Shown one piece after another: positions 1-11,700 of a DNA stretch of 64,000 nt. The notes below the pieces were generated by a model. It was not told the origin of the DNA, searched no databases, and saw only the letters and a program-made list of their open reading frames with translations. The first letter of the stretch is position 1. Each line of letters begins with the position of its first letter. Made by a program: the position numbers and the translations under genes. This DNA is from Mycobacterium colombiense (lineage in GTDB: Bacteria > Actinomycetota > Actinomycetes > Mycobacteriales > Mycobacteriaceae): NCBI RefSeq assembly GCF_003284975.1, contig NZ_QMEU01000012.1, positions 1 through 64,000 on the forward strand, in the 5' to 3' direction.

Positions 1-464
1 ACGAGGTCCGCCGGGGGCGGGCCGAGCGCGCTGGCGATCAGCCGGATGTTGTTGGAGAAGGCGACGTCGAGCAGCGGCTCGTAGGTCTTGGGCGAGATGT
101 TCAGGCCGCCGAGGGAGCCGCGCGGTTCCGCGGCGGGCGCGGTGACCCCGTAGCGGGCCAGCAGGTCGTCGACGAAGGCGCGGTGCTCGTCGGGCAGCAG
201 GGTGCGGGCCTGGCTGGTGTCGATGCCGCCCTGCTCGGCGCCGACGTATTTGGGCGGCAACAACAGGTCGACCCCGTAGGGCTTGCCGCCGGTCTGCTCC
301 TCGATCCAGGCCAGCTCGCTCTGTAGGCGCTGCGGGCTGTGTGCGGTGGCGCCCAAGATGCCGAAGCCCCCCGCGTTGGTCACCGCGGCCACCACGTCAC
401 GGCAGTGGCTGAAGGCGCAGATCGCGAATTCGACTCCGAGCATCTCGGCGACCCTGGTTCTCAT
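1..464 (-). CDS. Nitronate monooxygenase-family protein (3' end outside window)
   Basis: Translated by hand from the minus strand: an ATG at 464 opens a frame that stays open for 154 codons and leaves the window at base 1, so only the N-terminal half is visible. The start resembles nitronate monooxygenase / 2-nitropropane dioxygenase TIM barrels, FMN enzymes that oxidise alkyl nitronates. Visible marks are the opening MRTRVAEMLGVEFAI, then AAVTNAGGFGILGATAHSP (residues about 27-45), the typical N-terminal FMN-barrel segment, and GGKPYGVDLLLP further on. It lies on the same strand as the downstream-encoded CMD-family gene and has no evident link to lipopeptide synthesis, so it probably marks the edge of the cluster. 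The substrate cannot be predicted, and the FMN-binding C-terminal half is not visible. Confidence 0.8.
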   Translation of the reverse strand, partial: MRTRVAEMLGVEFAICAFSHCRDVVAAVTNAGGFGILGATAHSPQRLQSELAWIEEQTGGKPYGVDLLLPPKYVGAEQGGIDTSQARTLLPDEHRAFVDDLLARYGVTAPAAEPRGSLGGLNISPKTYEPLLDVAFSNNIRLIASALGPPPADL

Positions 465-528
465 TGCCCGACGCTAAGATCTATCGATTGCGAAGTCAAT
501 CGGCCACGGGGCGTGGGCAACTCAGGTG

Positions 529-619
529 CGCGCCGCGCTCGCGATCACCCCTAAGCCGATGGGGGCGACCCGCTTCGCCCGGCCGCGCCGCGCTCGCGAT
601 CACCCCTAAGCCGATGGGG
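529..619. repeat. Two direct copies of a 36-bp GC-rich repeat
   Basis: Bases 529-564 and 584-619 are identical over 36 bp, separated by 19 bp (period 55). The core reads gatcacccctaagccgatgg. The second copy contains the stop codon of the CMD-family gene (606-608), so the repeat has been built into the end of that reading frame. The purpose is not known. It may be a short dispersed mycobacterial repeat or a local slippage duplication, and its palindromic content is too weak to call a terminator. Confidence 0.8.
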
Positions 620-1175
620 ACCGGCCGTCCGGCGGCCAGCTCGCCACGCCCTCCTCCAGCGGCACCTCCAGGCTCTGCAGGATCGAGGCGACCATCCGCC
701 AGGCCCCGATGACCGTGACCAGTTCGACGAGAATCGTTGTGTCACCGCTGAATTCGCGCTCACATGCCGCCCAGTTCGCGGCGCTCACCGCGCCGTCGCG
801 CACCACGTCGTCGGTGGCGGCGAGCACAGCCCGCTCGACGACCCCGAACCCGGCGTGGTTCTGCCAATCCCGCACACCCAGCAGATCATCGGCCGGCACG
901 CCGAGCCGGGATGCGACGCGCCAGTGCTGGGTCCACTCGTAATCGCAGCCGGTGAGCCAGCCGATCCGCATGATCACCAACTCGCGCAACCGCGAATCGA
1001 GGGCGCCGTGCCAGAGCATGGTGGCGAGCAGGTCGTTGATGCCGCGCGCCAGCGGCGGATGGTTGAGCAGCACCTGAAAGATGCTGAGTTCGGCCATATA
1101 GTTGGGGACGGCCGCCTCGTCGGCCGCGGCCTTGGCTTCGTCGAGTGGCAGTTGAGGCAGGCGCGCTGTTGTCAT
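606..1175 (-). CDS. Carboxymuconolactone decarboxylase (AhpD-like) family protein
   Basis: 189 residues, all-helical, with the central signature of the CMD family: LRELVIMRIGWLTGCDYEW followed by TQHWRVASRLGV (about residues 62-94). Family members include 4-carboxymuconolactone decarboxylases and AhpD-type peroxidase partners. Only one cysteine of the AhpD C-x-x-C pair is visible (GCDYEWTQH), so a thiol-peroxidase role is unlikely and the function is open. The ATG at 1175 is preceded by GGAGGAG about ten bases upstream. It lies 120 bp beyond the stop of the five-module synthetase on the same strand, with no hairpin terminator seen between them, so read-through transcription is possible. The C-terminus (GRSPSA) is encoded by the second copy of the 36-bp repeat. 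Confidence 0.85.
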   Translation of the reverse strand: MTTARLPQLPLDEAKAAADEAAVPNYMAELSIFQVLLNHPPLARGINDLLATMLWHGALDSRLRELVIMRIGWLTGCDYEWTQHWRVASRLGVPADDLLGVRDWQNHAGFGVVERAVLAATDDVVRDGAVSAANWAACEREFSGDTTILVELVTVIGAWRMVASILQSLEVPLEEGVASWPPDGRSPSA

Positions 1176-1295
1176 CGGATGAGCACTCCTCCGTGCGGGC
1201 GGGACCGTCGCGTTCTCCCGTCATGGTAGCCAGCCGACGGCGCGGCGACGACGGGTTTGAATGCGGCAACGAAAACCGCTATCACCCAACGGATT

Positions 1296-4200
1296 TCAGA
1301 GCAGACCGAGCAGCTCCAGGTCGGTCACGTATTTGACGATCACGGACGGGCTGATCTGCGGAATGTCGTTATCGGGACCGATCTTGGCTTCCTGCACCGC
1401 GGCGCGGAAACGCTCGGTCGGCCCCAGGCACCCGCGGGCGGGATCCGCCGCCGGCACGTGCAAGGCGTTGCGCAACTGCAACAGTTGCAGCACCGACTGG
1501 TGGCGCTGCCGCTCCGGCAGGGCGTGCAGGGCGGTCTCCATCCGCTGCAGCCATTCGGTGAAGTCGTCGACCCGCTCGATCGGGTAACCGGCCTCGATGA
1601 GCCAGTCGACGTACTCGTCGAGGCCGATGCCGTCGTCGTGCGGGTTCATCACGTGGTAGGTCTCGAACCCGTCCATCACCTGGGCGCCCAGCGTGGCGAT
1701 CGCCTCGGCGACAAACTCAACCGGCAGCGCGTCGAAGTGCGCGCGTTGCCGGTTGCCGCGCGCGTCAAGCGCATAGAACGAGCGCGGCGCGACGCCGCTC
1801 GCCACCACGCTGTGCACCATCCGGGTGAACATGTCCGACAAGTTCAGCTGGCCCCGATAGGTGGTGTCGGCCAGGATCATGTCGCAGCGGAACACCGAAA
1901 CCGGCAGCCCGCACAGGTCGTTAGCCTCGCGCAGCAGCACCTCGCCCGCCCACTTGCTGTTGCCGTAGCCGTTGCCGTAGCTGCCGTCGACGGTGCGAAT
2001 CGGGCCGGCCGTCCGGACGTCGGCGTCCTCGGTGAACGCCGCCGGCTCTATCTGGTCACCGACGTTGGCCGTCGACACGTAGGTGTATGGCTTGAGTTTG
2101 GTGGTGACCGCCAGCCGGATCAGCTCGGCGGTGCCCGCGACGTTGGGGGCGAACAGCTCGCTGTAGGGCAGCACGCCGTTGACTACGGCCGCGCAGTCCA
2201 CGATCAGATCGACGGTGTCGGCCAGTCGCTGCCAGGTCCGTTCGTCCACGCCGAGGTTCGCGCGACCCTTGTCACCGGCGATCACCTCGAGATGGTCGTC
2301 GGCGAGTTCGTGGAAATACCGCAGCAGCGCCGGATCGCCGCTGTCGAAGGTCTTTTCGAGCCGGCGGCGCGCATCCTCGTCGGAGGTGGCCCGCACCAGG
2401 CAGATCAGCTTTCCGTCCGCCAGTTCCAGCCGTTCGAGCCACTGCAGCACCAGGTAACGGCCGAGGAAGCCGGTGGCCCCGGTCAGCAGGACCGTACGCA
2501 CGTCGCCGCGCGGGGCCGGCAGCGCCGGCGCGGTCGACAGCGTCGGGGCGTCGATGAACTTGTCCAGCGTCAGGTCGCTGGCGTACACCTCGGTCGCGTC
2601 GCGGCCGTGCACGGACGCGAAGTCGGCCCGAAGGCCTTCTGCGGCACCGTGTTCGGCGTTGAGCTGCTGGCTCAGGGCGCGCACCGACGGCGCCTCGAAG
2701 ACTGCCCGTACCGGCAGGTGGACATCGAGGGCGTTGTAGATCGCGGCGACCAGGCGCATGGCCGACAGCGAATCCCCGCCCAGGTCGAAGAACGATTCGG
2801 AGACCCCGACCCGTTCCAGGCCGAGCACCTGGGCGTACAGCCAGGCCAGGATCTCCTCCACGGCGGTGGCCGGGGCCAGGTAGTCGTCGGTGCCGTAGTC
2901 GGGCGCCGGCAGCGAGCGGGTGTCGAGCTTGCCGCTCGGTGTCAACGGGAGTGCCGGCAACACCACCACCGCGGACGGCACCATGTAGGCGGGCAGGCGC
3001 TCGGCCAGCACCGTGCGGATCTCTGCCGGGTTGGCCGTGCCGGTGACGTATCCCACCAGCCGCTTGTCGCCCGGGCGGTCCTCGCGGACGATCACCAGCG
3101 CCCGCTCCACGCCGGCCAGCCCGGCCAGCGCGGCCTGGATCTCGCCGAGTTCGATGCGGTAGCCGCGGATCTTGACCTGCTCGTCGGCGCGCCCGACATA
3201 GCGGAGCTGCCCGTCGGGGCCCCACCAGGCCAGGTCCCCGGTGCGATACATGCGCGCCCCGGTCCCGCCGAACGCGCAGGCCACGAACCGCGACGCGGTC
3301 AGGCCGGCCCGGCCCAGGTAGCCGGTCGACACGCCGGCACCGGCCACATACAACTCGCCGACCACACCCGCGGGCACCGGCCGCAGGCACCCGTCGAGCA
3401 CGAACAACGCGGCGCCCGACACCGGCGAACCGATCGGCGGCGCCTCGGGTCCCGGGGTGAGCGGGGCGCTGACGGCCGCGACGATCGTGATCTCGGTGGG
3501 GCCGTAGACGTTGACCATCACGCGTCCGGCCGCCCAGCGGTCCACCACTTCGACGGGGCAGGCTTCGCCCGCGACGGCCAGCACCGTCGAGTCCAGCCCC
3601 TCCGTGGCGAGCATCCCCACCTCGGACGGCGTTTGGGTCAGCATGTCGACGCGTTCGGCCACGAGCAAGGCGTGCAGGTCTTTCGGCGAGCGCACCACCT
3701 CGTCGGGCACCACCAGCACCCGTCCGCCGTGCAGCAGCGCACCGAAGATCTCCCACACCGAGAAGTCGAAAGCCAGCGAGTGGCATTGGCTCCACACCTT
3801 CCCCGGCGCCGCGGGCAGGCCGGCGGCGCCCAGCGAGGCGAACAGTTGGGTGGCGTTGCCGTGGGTCACGGCCACCCCCTTGGGGACACCGGTGGTGCCC
3901 GAGGTGTAAATCGTGTAGGCGATGGCCTGCGGCGCCGGCACGGGCAGCGGCGTCGCTGGCTGGTGCTGGATCTTTGGGTCGTCGATCTCGATGACCAGCG
4001 GGCCGAGATCTGCTGCGTGCGAACGATACTCGGCGGTGGTGAGCACGACCGTCGGCTCGGCATCGGTGAGCATGAAGTCGATCCGGGCCGCCGGCAGGGC
4101 CGGGTCGATCGGCATGTACGCGGCGCCCGTCTTGAGCACGGCCAGGATCGCGGCGACGGCCCGGGCGGAGCGTTCGACGAGCAGCGCCACGCACCGGCCC

Positions 4201-5765
4201 GGGCCCGCGCCGTGGTGAATGAGCAAGTGCGCCAACCGGTTCGCGGACTCGTCGAGTTCACGGTAGTTCCACGAACACGCTCCGTCGGTGACGGCCACCG
4301 CCTCGGGAGCGCGCGCGACGTGCTCGGCGAACACCTCCGGGATCGACGCGGGTGGGTGCGCCTCGCGTGTCAGCGCCGGCCGGTTGCCGATCGCATCGAG
4401 GCGGGCGTGCTCGTCGGCGCCCAGCACGTCGATCGAAGACAACCGCGCGGCGGGGTCGGCGGTGATGGCCGTCAGCACCCGATGCAGCCGGCACACCAGG
4501 CCTTCGATGGTGGCCGTGTCGAACACGTCGGTGCGGAACTCCACCGCGCCGCCGATCCCGGCGGGCTGGCCATCTCGAGTCCAGCGTTCGGCCAGCGACC
4601 ACGCGAGATCCATTCGCGCGGTGCGGGTCTCTACCGGGACCGGGGTGACCCGCACGTCGCCGAGGCTCAGTTCGGCGGCATCCGTGTTCTGCCAGGCCAG
4701 CATGACCTGCACCAGCGGATGATGAGCCAGGCTGCGGGTCGGGTTGAGCCGCTCCACGAGTACCTCGAAGGGCACGTCCTGATGTTCGTAGGCGGCCAGG
4801 CTGCGCGCGCGCACGTGCGCCAAGACCTCGGCGATGGTGGGGTCACCGGTTAGGTCGACCCGCAGCACCAGGGTGTTGACGAAAAAGCCCACCACGTCGT
4901 CCAGGGCCGGATCGCGCCGCCCGGCGATCGGAAAGCCCACCGCCACATCCGAACTCGCGCTGACCTTGGCCAGCAACACCGCCAGGGCGGCCTGCACCAC
5001 CATGAAGCTCGTCGCGTTGTGAGTGTTGGCCACCGCCCGTACCCGCTGCTGCAACTCCGCCGGCCAATCCACCGCCACGCTGGCCCCGCCGAAGTCGGCC
5101 ACCATCGGGTAGGGCCGATCGGTCGGCAGTTCCAGCCGCTCGGGCATTCCGGCCAGGGTGTGTTCCCAATAACGCAACTGCCCGGCGATCAGGCTGTGCG
5201 GGTCCTGCAATTCGCCGAATTGCGCGCGCTGCCATAGCGTGTAGTCGACGTACTGCACCGGCAGCGGCGCCCAGCCCGGGGCCTGTCCGGCCACCCGGCT
5301 GGCATAGGCCTCGCCCAGATCGCGCACCAGCGGCGTCAGCGACCACCCGTCGGCGGCGATGTGATGCAGGACGGCCACCAGCAGATACTCGTTGTCGTTC
5401 ACCCGAAACAGCAGCGCCCGCAACGGGAGTTCGGTGGCCAACTCGAAGCGGTGGCCCACCACGGTGTCGATGGCCTTGCCCAGCCGGGCGGCCGACCACC
5501 CACGCGCATCGCTGATCTGCCATCCGAAGTCGGCCTCCCCCGCCTCGACCACCAGTTGCTGGGGTATGCCCTCGTGCGCCGGGAACAGGGTCCGCAGGCT
5601 TTCGTGGCGGGCCACGACGTCGGCCAGCGCGGCGCCGAACGCCTCGTCGTCGAGGCGCCCGTGCAGTTGCAGGGCGATGGCCATGTTGTGCACCGGTGAG
5701 GGCCCATGCAATTGGCCGATGAACCACAACCGCGACTGGGCGAACGACAACGGCACCACCGCCGG
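1296..5765 (-). other. Synthetase module 5 with terminal reductase: C-A-T-R, specificity unassigned
   Basis: C domain [10 protein letters not shown] domain pocket by eye D-F-W-T-A-A-V-I-V-K (unassigned, small or aliphatic residue plausible), T domain [10 protein letters not shown], then a short-chain-dehydrogenase-type reductase with [16 protein letters not shown] and YGNSKWAGE. The reductase closely parallels that of Mps2, including the ending [13 protein letters not shown], so the two are recent paralogues. In GPL synthesis the Mps2 reductase yields alaninol; an amino-alcohol terminus is therefore expected here by analogy. Confidence 0.8.
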
Positions 5766-8700
5766 CCGCGCTGCGGCGACCAGGGGCAGGCGCCCACCCC
5801 CATCGGCGCCCAGGCGGCCCGCCAGGCGGCGAATGGTGGGCGCTTCGAACAGGGCCCGCACGCCGAGGTGGACGTCGAGACCGGCGTTGATTTCGGCCAC
5901 CAGCCGCATGGCCGATAGCGAGTCGCCACCGAGGTCGAAAAAGGAGTCGTCGATCCCGACGCGGTCGACGCCCAGCACGTGGGCGTAGATGTCGGCCATG
6001 GTCTGCTCGACGGCGGTGGCCGGGGCGCTGTATTGGTCACGGACGTGATAGTCCGGTGCCGGCAGGGCGCGGACGTCGAGTTTGCCGTTGGGTGTCAACG
6101 GTATTGCGTCGACGGCGACCACCGCGGCCGGCACCATGTAGGCCGGTAACCGCTCGGCCAGCCGGGCACGGGCCTCGGCCGGATCGGCGGTGCCGGTGAG
6201 ATAGCCGACGAGTCGCTTCTCGCCCGGCCGATCCTCACGGGCGATCACCGCCGCCTGCTTCACCCCGTCCAATTCGGCTAAGGCGCTGTGTATTTCGCCG
6301 AGCTCGATGCGGTGGCCACGGATCTTGACCTGCTCGTCGGCGCGTCCGAGGTAGTGCAGCTGACCGTCCGGGCCCCAACGCACCACGTCCCCGGTGCGAT
6401 ACATGCGCGTCCCGGTCCCACCGAACGGGCAGGCCACGAACCGCGACGCCGTCAATCCGGCCCGGCCCAGGTAACCGGCGGCCACTCCGGACCCGGCCAC
6501 GTACAGCTCGCCGGGCACACCGGCGGGCACCGAGCGCAGCCACGGATCCAGGACGAAAAACGCCAGGTGCGCCAACGGTTTTCCGATGGGACTGACGTGA
6601 CCGTCGATGTCCGCGTCGCAGATCTCCCGGAAGGAGGCGTGCACCGTCGTCTCGGTGATCCCGTACATGTTGATCAGCCCCGGGCGGCGCGGATGGTTAT
6701 GCAACCACTTGCCCAGCCGCTGGGGAAGCAGCGCTTCGCCGCCGAACACCACGGTCCGCGGGGTGAACTGATGCGCCGACCGCGACGCGTCGGCGCCCTG
6801 TAGCGCGAAGAAGGCCGACGGGGTCTGGCTCAGCACGCTGACGTCTTCGTCAATCAGCAAGGCGCGCAGGTCCTCCGGTGAGCGCACGACGTCGTCGGGG
6901 ACGATCAGCAATCGTCCGCCCGAGAGCAGCGCCCCGAAGATCTCCCACACGGAGAAGTCGAAGGCCAGCGAATGGCACTGGCTCCACACCCCGGTCGGCG
7001 ACGTCAGCCGGCCGTTCATCGAGGCCAGCAGTTCGGTGACGTTGCCGTGGGTGACTGCGACGCCCTTCGGGGCCCCGGTGGTGCCGGAGGTGTAGATGAG
7101 GTAGGCGATGTCGGCGGGTTCGGGCGCGGTCAAGGCGCTGCCGGGCCCGGTGTGCACGGCGGGCCCGTCGACGTCGATGATCGCGACGCCGCATCCGTCG
7201 AGCCGCGACCGCAGGTTCGTCGTGGTGATGGCGGCGACGGGCGCGGCGTCGGTGAGCATGAATCCGATGCGCTGTTGCGGCACGGCGGGGTCGATCGGCA
7301 GGTAGGCTGCGCCGGTCTTGAGCACCGCGAGGATGGCGACGACGGCGTGCGCCGAGCGCTCCATCAGGACCGCCACGCATTGCCCGGACCCGCATCCTTC
7401 GTCAATGAGCCGGTGCGCCAACCGGTTCGCGGCCGCGTCGAGCTCGCGATAGGTCATCGACAGGCCGCCACACGTCAGCGCCACCGCCATCGGGTCGCGG
7501 GCCACCTGATCGGCGAACAGCGCCGGAATCGAGGACGGCCCGCCGGCCTGCCGCGTCAGCGCCGCGCGGTTACCGATGGCGTGAAGGCGCGCGTGCTCGT
7601 CGCCGTCGAGCAGATCGATCGACGACAGTCGCCGGGCGGGGTCGGCCGTCATCGCCGCCAAGACCCGCCGCAAGCGCTCGATCAGCGTTTGCACGGTGTC
7701 GGTGTCGAACACGTCGGCGCGAAATTCCACCGCGCCGCCGATCCCGGCGGGCCGGCCGTCGGAGGTCCAGCGTTCGGCCAGCGACCACGCCAAGTCGGTT
7801 CGGGCGGTGCGGGTGTCGACCGGCAGCGGGGTGACCCGCAGGTCGCCGAGGCTCAGGTCGGTCGGCTCGTGGTTCTGCCAGGCCAGCATGACCTGCACCA
7901 GCGGATGATGCGCGAGGCTGCGGGTCGGGTTGAGCCGCTCGACCAGCGCCTCGAAGGGCACGTCCTGGTGCTCGTAGGCGGCCAGGCTGCGCCGGCGAAC
8001 CTGGGCGAGTAGTTCGGCGATGGTCGGGTCCGCACCGACGTCGACCCGTAGCACCAGGGTGTTGACGAAAAAGCCCACCACGTCGTCCAGGGCCGGATCG
8101 CGCCGCCCGGCGATCGGAAAGCCTACCGCCACATCCGAACTCGCGCTGACCTTGGCCAGCAACACCGCCAGGGCGGCCTGCACCACCATGAAGCTCGTCG
8201 CGTTGTGCGCGTCGGCCAGGGCGCGAATGCGCTGCTGCAACTCCGCCGGCCAGTCCACCGCCACGCTGGCCCCGCGGTAGTCGGCGACCGCCGGATAGGG
8301 CCGATCGGTGGGCAGCTCCAGCCGCTCGGGCAGCCCGGCCAGCGCCCGTTCCCAATACGCCAGTTGCTTGGCGATCGGGCTGTCCGGATCTTCCAGATCG
8401 CCGAACCGCGCGCGCTGCCACAGCGTGTAGTCGGCATACTGCACCGGCAACGGCCCCCAGTCCGGGGCCTGTCCGGCCGCACGGCTGGCGTAGGACAGCG
8501 CCAGATCGCGCACCAGCGGCGGCAGCGAACCCCCGTCCGCGGCGATGTGGTGCACCACGGCCACCAGCACGTGCTCCTCATCCTCGAGGCGGAAAAGCTT
8601 GGCGCACAGCGGGATCTCGATTGCCAGGTCGAACGTGTGCCGCGCCGTGTCGCGGATGGCGTCCTCCAGGCGGGCAGGTGACCAGCCCGTGGCGTCGACG

Positions 8701-11700
8701 TCCTGCCATGGGAGGTCGGCGCGCTCGGGGGGCAACACCACCTGCTGCGGTATGCCCTCGATGGCGGCGAACACCGTGCGCAGGCTCTCGTGGCGTGCCA
8801 CCACGTCGCGCAATGCCGCCGCGAGCGCGGTGGCATCCAGGCGTCCGCTCAGCCGCAGCGCCGCGGCCATGTTGTAAACCGGTGAGGGGCCGTGCAGCTG
8901 GTCGATGAACCACAACCGCGACTGGGCGAACGACAACGGCAGCACCGCCGGCCGTTGGTGCGCCACGAGCCCGTCGAGCCTGCCGCCGCCCGCGCCGACG
9001 CGTGCGGCCAACTCGCCAACGGTGGGCGCCTCGAACAACATCCGCACCCCGATGCCGGCGTCGAGGGTGGTGTTGATCGTGGCGATCGCCCGCATCGCCG
9101 ACAGCGAGTCGCCGCCCAGATCGAAGAACGAATCGTCCACCCCGACCCGCTCGAGCCCCAGCACCCGGGCGTAGATGTTGGCCAGGATTTCCTCGACCGG
9201 GGTGGCCGGGGCCCGATACTCACCGGCGGCGTAATCGGGTGCCGGGAGGGCGCGGGCGTCGATTTTGCCGTTGGGCGTCAACGGCATCGCCTCGATGGCC
9301 ACCACTGCGGACGGGACCATGTAGGCGGGCAGCCGCGCGGCCAGCTGGGCGCGGATCTCGACCGGGTCGGCGGTGCCGGTGTGGTAGGCGACGAGCCGCT
9401 TCTCGCCCAGCCGGTCCTCACGGGCGATCACCGCCGCCTGCTTCAGCCCGTCCAATTCGGCGAGGGCGCTTGTTATTTCACCGAGCTCGATGCGGTGGCC
9501 ACGGATCTTGACCTGCTCGTCGGCGCGCCCGGCGTAGTGCAGCTGACCGTCCGGGCCCCAACGCACCAGATCCCCGGTGCGATACATGCGCGTCCCGGTC
9601 CCGCCGAACGGGCAGGCCACGAACCGGGATGCGGTCAGACCGGCGCGCCGCGGATAGCCGACGGCCACCCCGGCGCCGGCCACGTACAGCTCGCCGACCA
9701 CGCCGGCGGGCGCTGGCCGCAGCCACGCGTCCAGCACGAACAGCGCGGCCCCGGCCACCGGCGAGCCGAGCGGTGGCGCTCCGGTGTCCGCGGCCAGCGG
9801 CGCACTGAGGACCACATCCACCGTGGTTTCGGTGGGCCCGTAGGCGTTGATCATCACCCGGCCCGGGGCCCACGGGTCGGCCAATGCGGCCGGGCAAGGT
9901 TCGCCGCCGATGATCAGCGCGGTATGCAGACCTTGCGGTGACAGCGCCGCCAGCGCCGATGGGGTTTGGCTGAGCACGGTGACGCTTTCGGCGATCAGCA
10001 CGGCGTGCAGTTCGTCCGGGGAGCGCGTCACCTGCTCGGGCACGATCACCAGGCGGCCGCCGCCGGCCAGGGCGCCCCAGATTTCCTGGATCGACACGTC
10101 GAAGCCGTAGGAATGGCACTGCGACCACACGCCGGCTTCGGGCAGCGCGGCGTGCAGCGATTCCAGGAGTTGGGCGACGTTGCGATGAGTGACGGCAACG
10201 CCTTTCGGGACGCCGGTGGTGCCCGAGGTGTAGATGATGTAGGCGACGTTGTCGGGTGCCGGCGCCGGCAACGCGGTGCTGGAGTGATCGTGGACCGCGG
10301 CGGCGTCGATGTCGATGACCGGCAGTCCGGACCCGGCCAGGCGCGAGCACAGGCCCGTCGTGCTGAGTGCGACGGTCGGTGCGGTGTCATCGATCATGAA
10401 TTCGATCCGGGCCGGTGGGAGCGCCGGGTCGATGGGCAGGTACGCCGCCCCGGCCTTCAGGGCCGCCAGGATGGCCACGATCGCCTCGGCCGATCGGGAA
10501 AACAGCAGCGCCACAACATGTCCCGGCCCGATGCCGTGGTCGACCAGCAGGTGCGCCAAGCGGTTCGACGCCTCGTCGAGCGCGCGATAGGTGATCGTGC
10601 GGCCCTCGAAGGTCACCGCGACTGCGTCGGGGCTGCGGGTCACCTGGGTCGCGAACAGCGCGGGCAGTGACAGCGGTGCGGCCGCGCCCCCGGTCAACGC
10701 CGCCCGGTTCCCCCAGTCGGCAAGCCGCGCGTGTTCCCCGCCGTCGAGCGCGTCCACGGACAGCAACGGCCGGGCCGGATCGGCGGCCATGGCGACCAGC
10801 AGCCGGTGTAACCGCGTGGTCAGCGTGTCGATGCGGGCCGGGTCGAACACGTCGGTATCGAATTCGACCCGCAGGCGCAGCTCTTCACCGGGCACGGCCT
10901 GCAGCGACAGCGGGTAATGGTTGTATTCGTGGCTGGTGAATTCGGTGGCGGTCACGTCGTGGGCGGCCGACAACGTCGTGGCGTCGACCGGATAGTTCTC
11001 GTATACGAGCAAGCTGTCGAACAGCTGGTCGTGTCCGGTGATGCGGTGAATCTCGTTGAGCGCCAGGTGCTGGTGCTCGAGGGTGTCGTTGTGGGCGCGT
11101 TGCAGCTGGCCCAGCAAGTCGGCGACCGTGGTCGCCGCGGTGACTCGCGCGCGCACCGGCACGGTGTTGATCAGCAGGCCCACCATGGATTCCGCGCCGG
11201 GCAGATCGGCCGGGCGGCCCGAGACGGCGGTGCCGAAGACGACGTCGCGTTGACCGGTCTGCCACATGAGCAGCTGCGCCCACGCCGCCTGCAGCACGGT
11301 GTACACGGTGGTGCGACAGGAGCGCGCGAGTTCGCCCAGCGCACTGGTGGTTTCGGCCGTCAGCCGCAGGGTCGCCACGGCGCGCGGGCCCAGCTCGATG
11401 CGGCCCGCCGTGCCCACCAGGGTGGGGGTGTCGAAACCGTCGAGCGCAGCGCACCACGCCTGGCGGGCGGCGGCGACGTCCCGATCGGCTAGCCAGGTGA
11501 GGAACTCGCGGTACGGCAGCACCGTCGGCAATCGCGAGCCGTAGTAGCAGGCGAAGATCTCTTGCAGCAGGATCGGAAGCGACCAGCCGTCCATCACGAT
11601 GTGGTGGACGGTGAGGAGGAACCGGTGTTCGTGATCCGCGGTGCGGATCAGCGCGGCCCGCAACGGTGGATCCTCACCGAGCTTTCGCGCCGCGACCCGC

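Noticed and set aside
1257..4853. Open frame of nearly 1,200 codons on the plus strand
   Set aside because: It lies wholly opposite module 5 and the reductase of the five-module synthetase, is rich in Arg, His, Gln and Gly with no domain, and similar antisense frames recur opposite each module. It is a high-GC mirror of the real gene.
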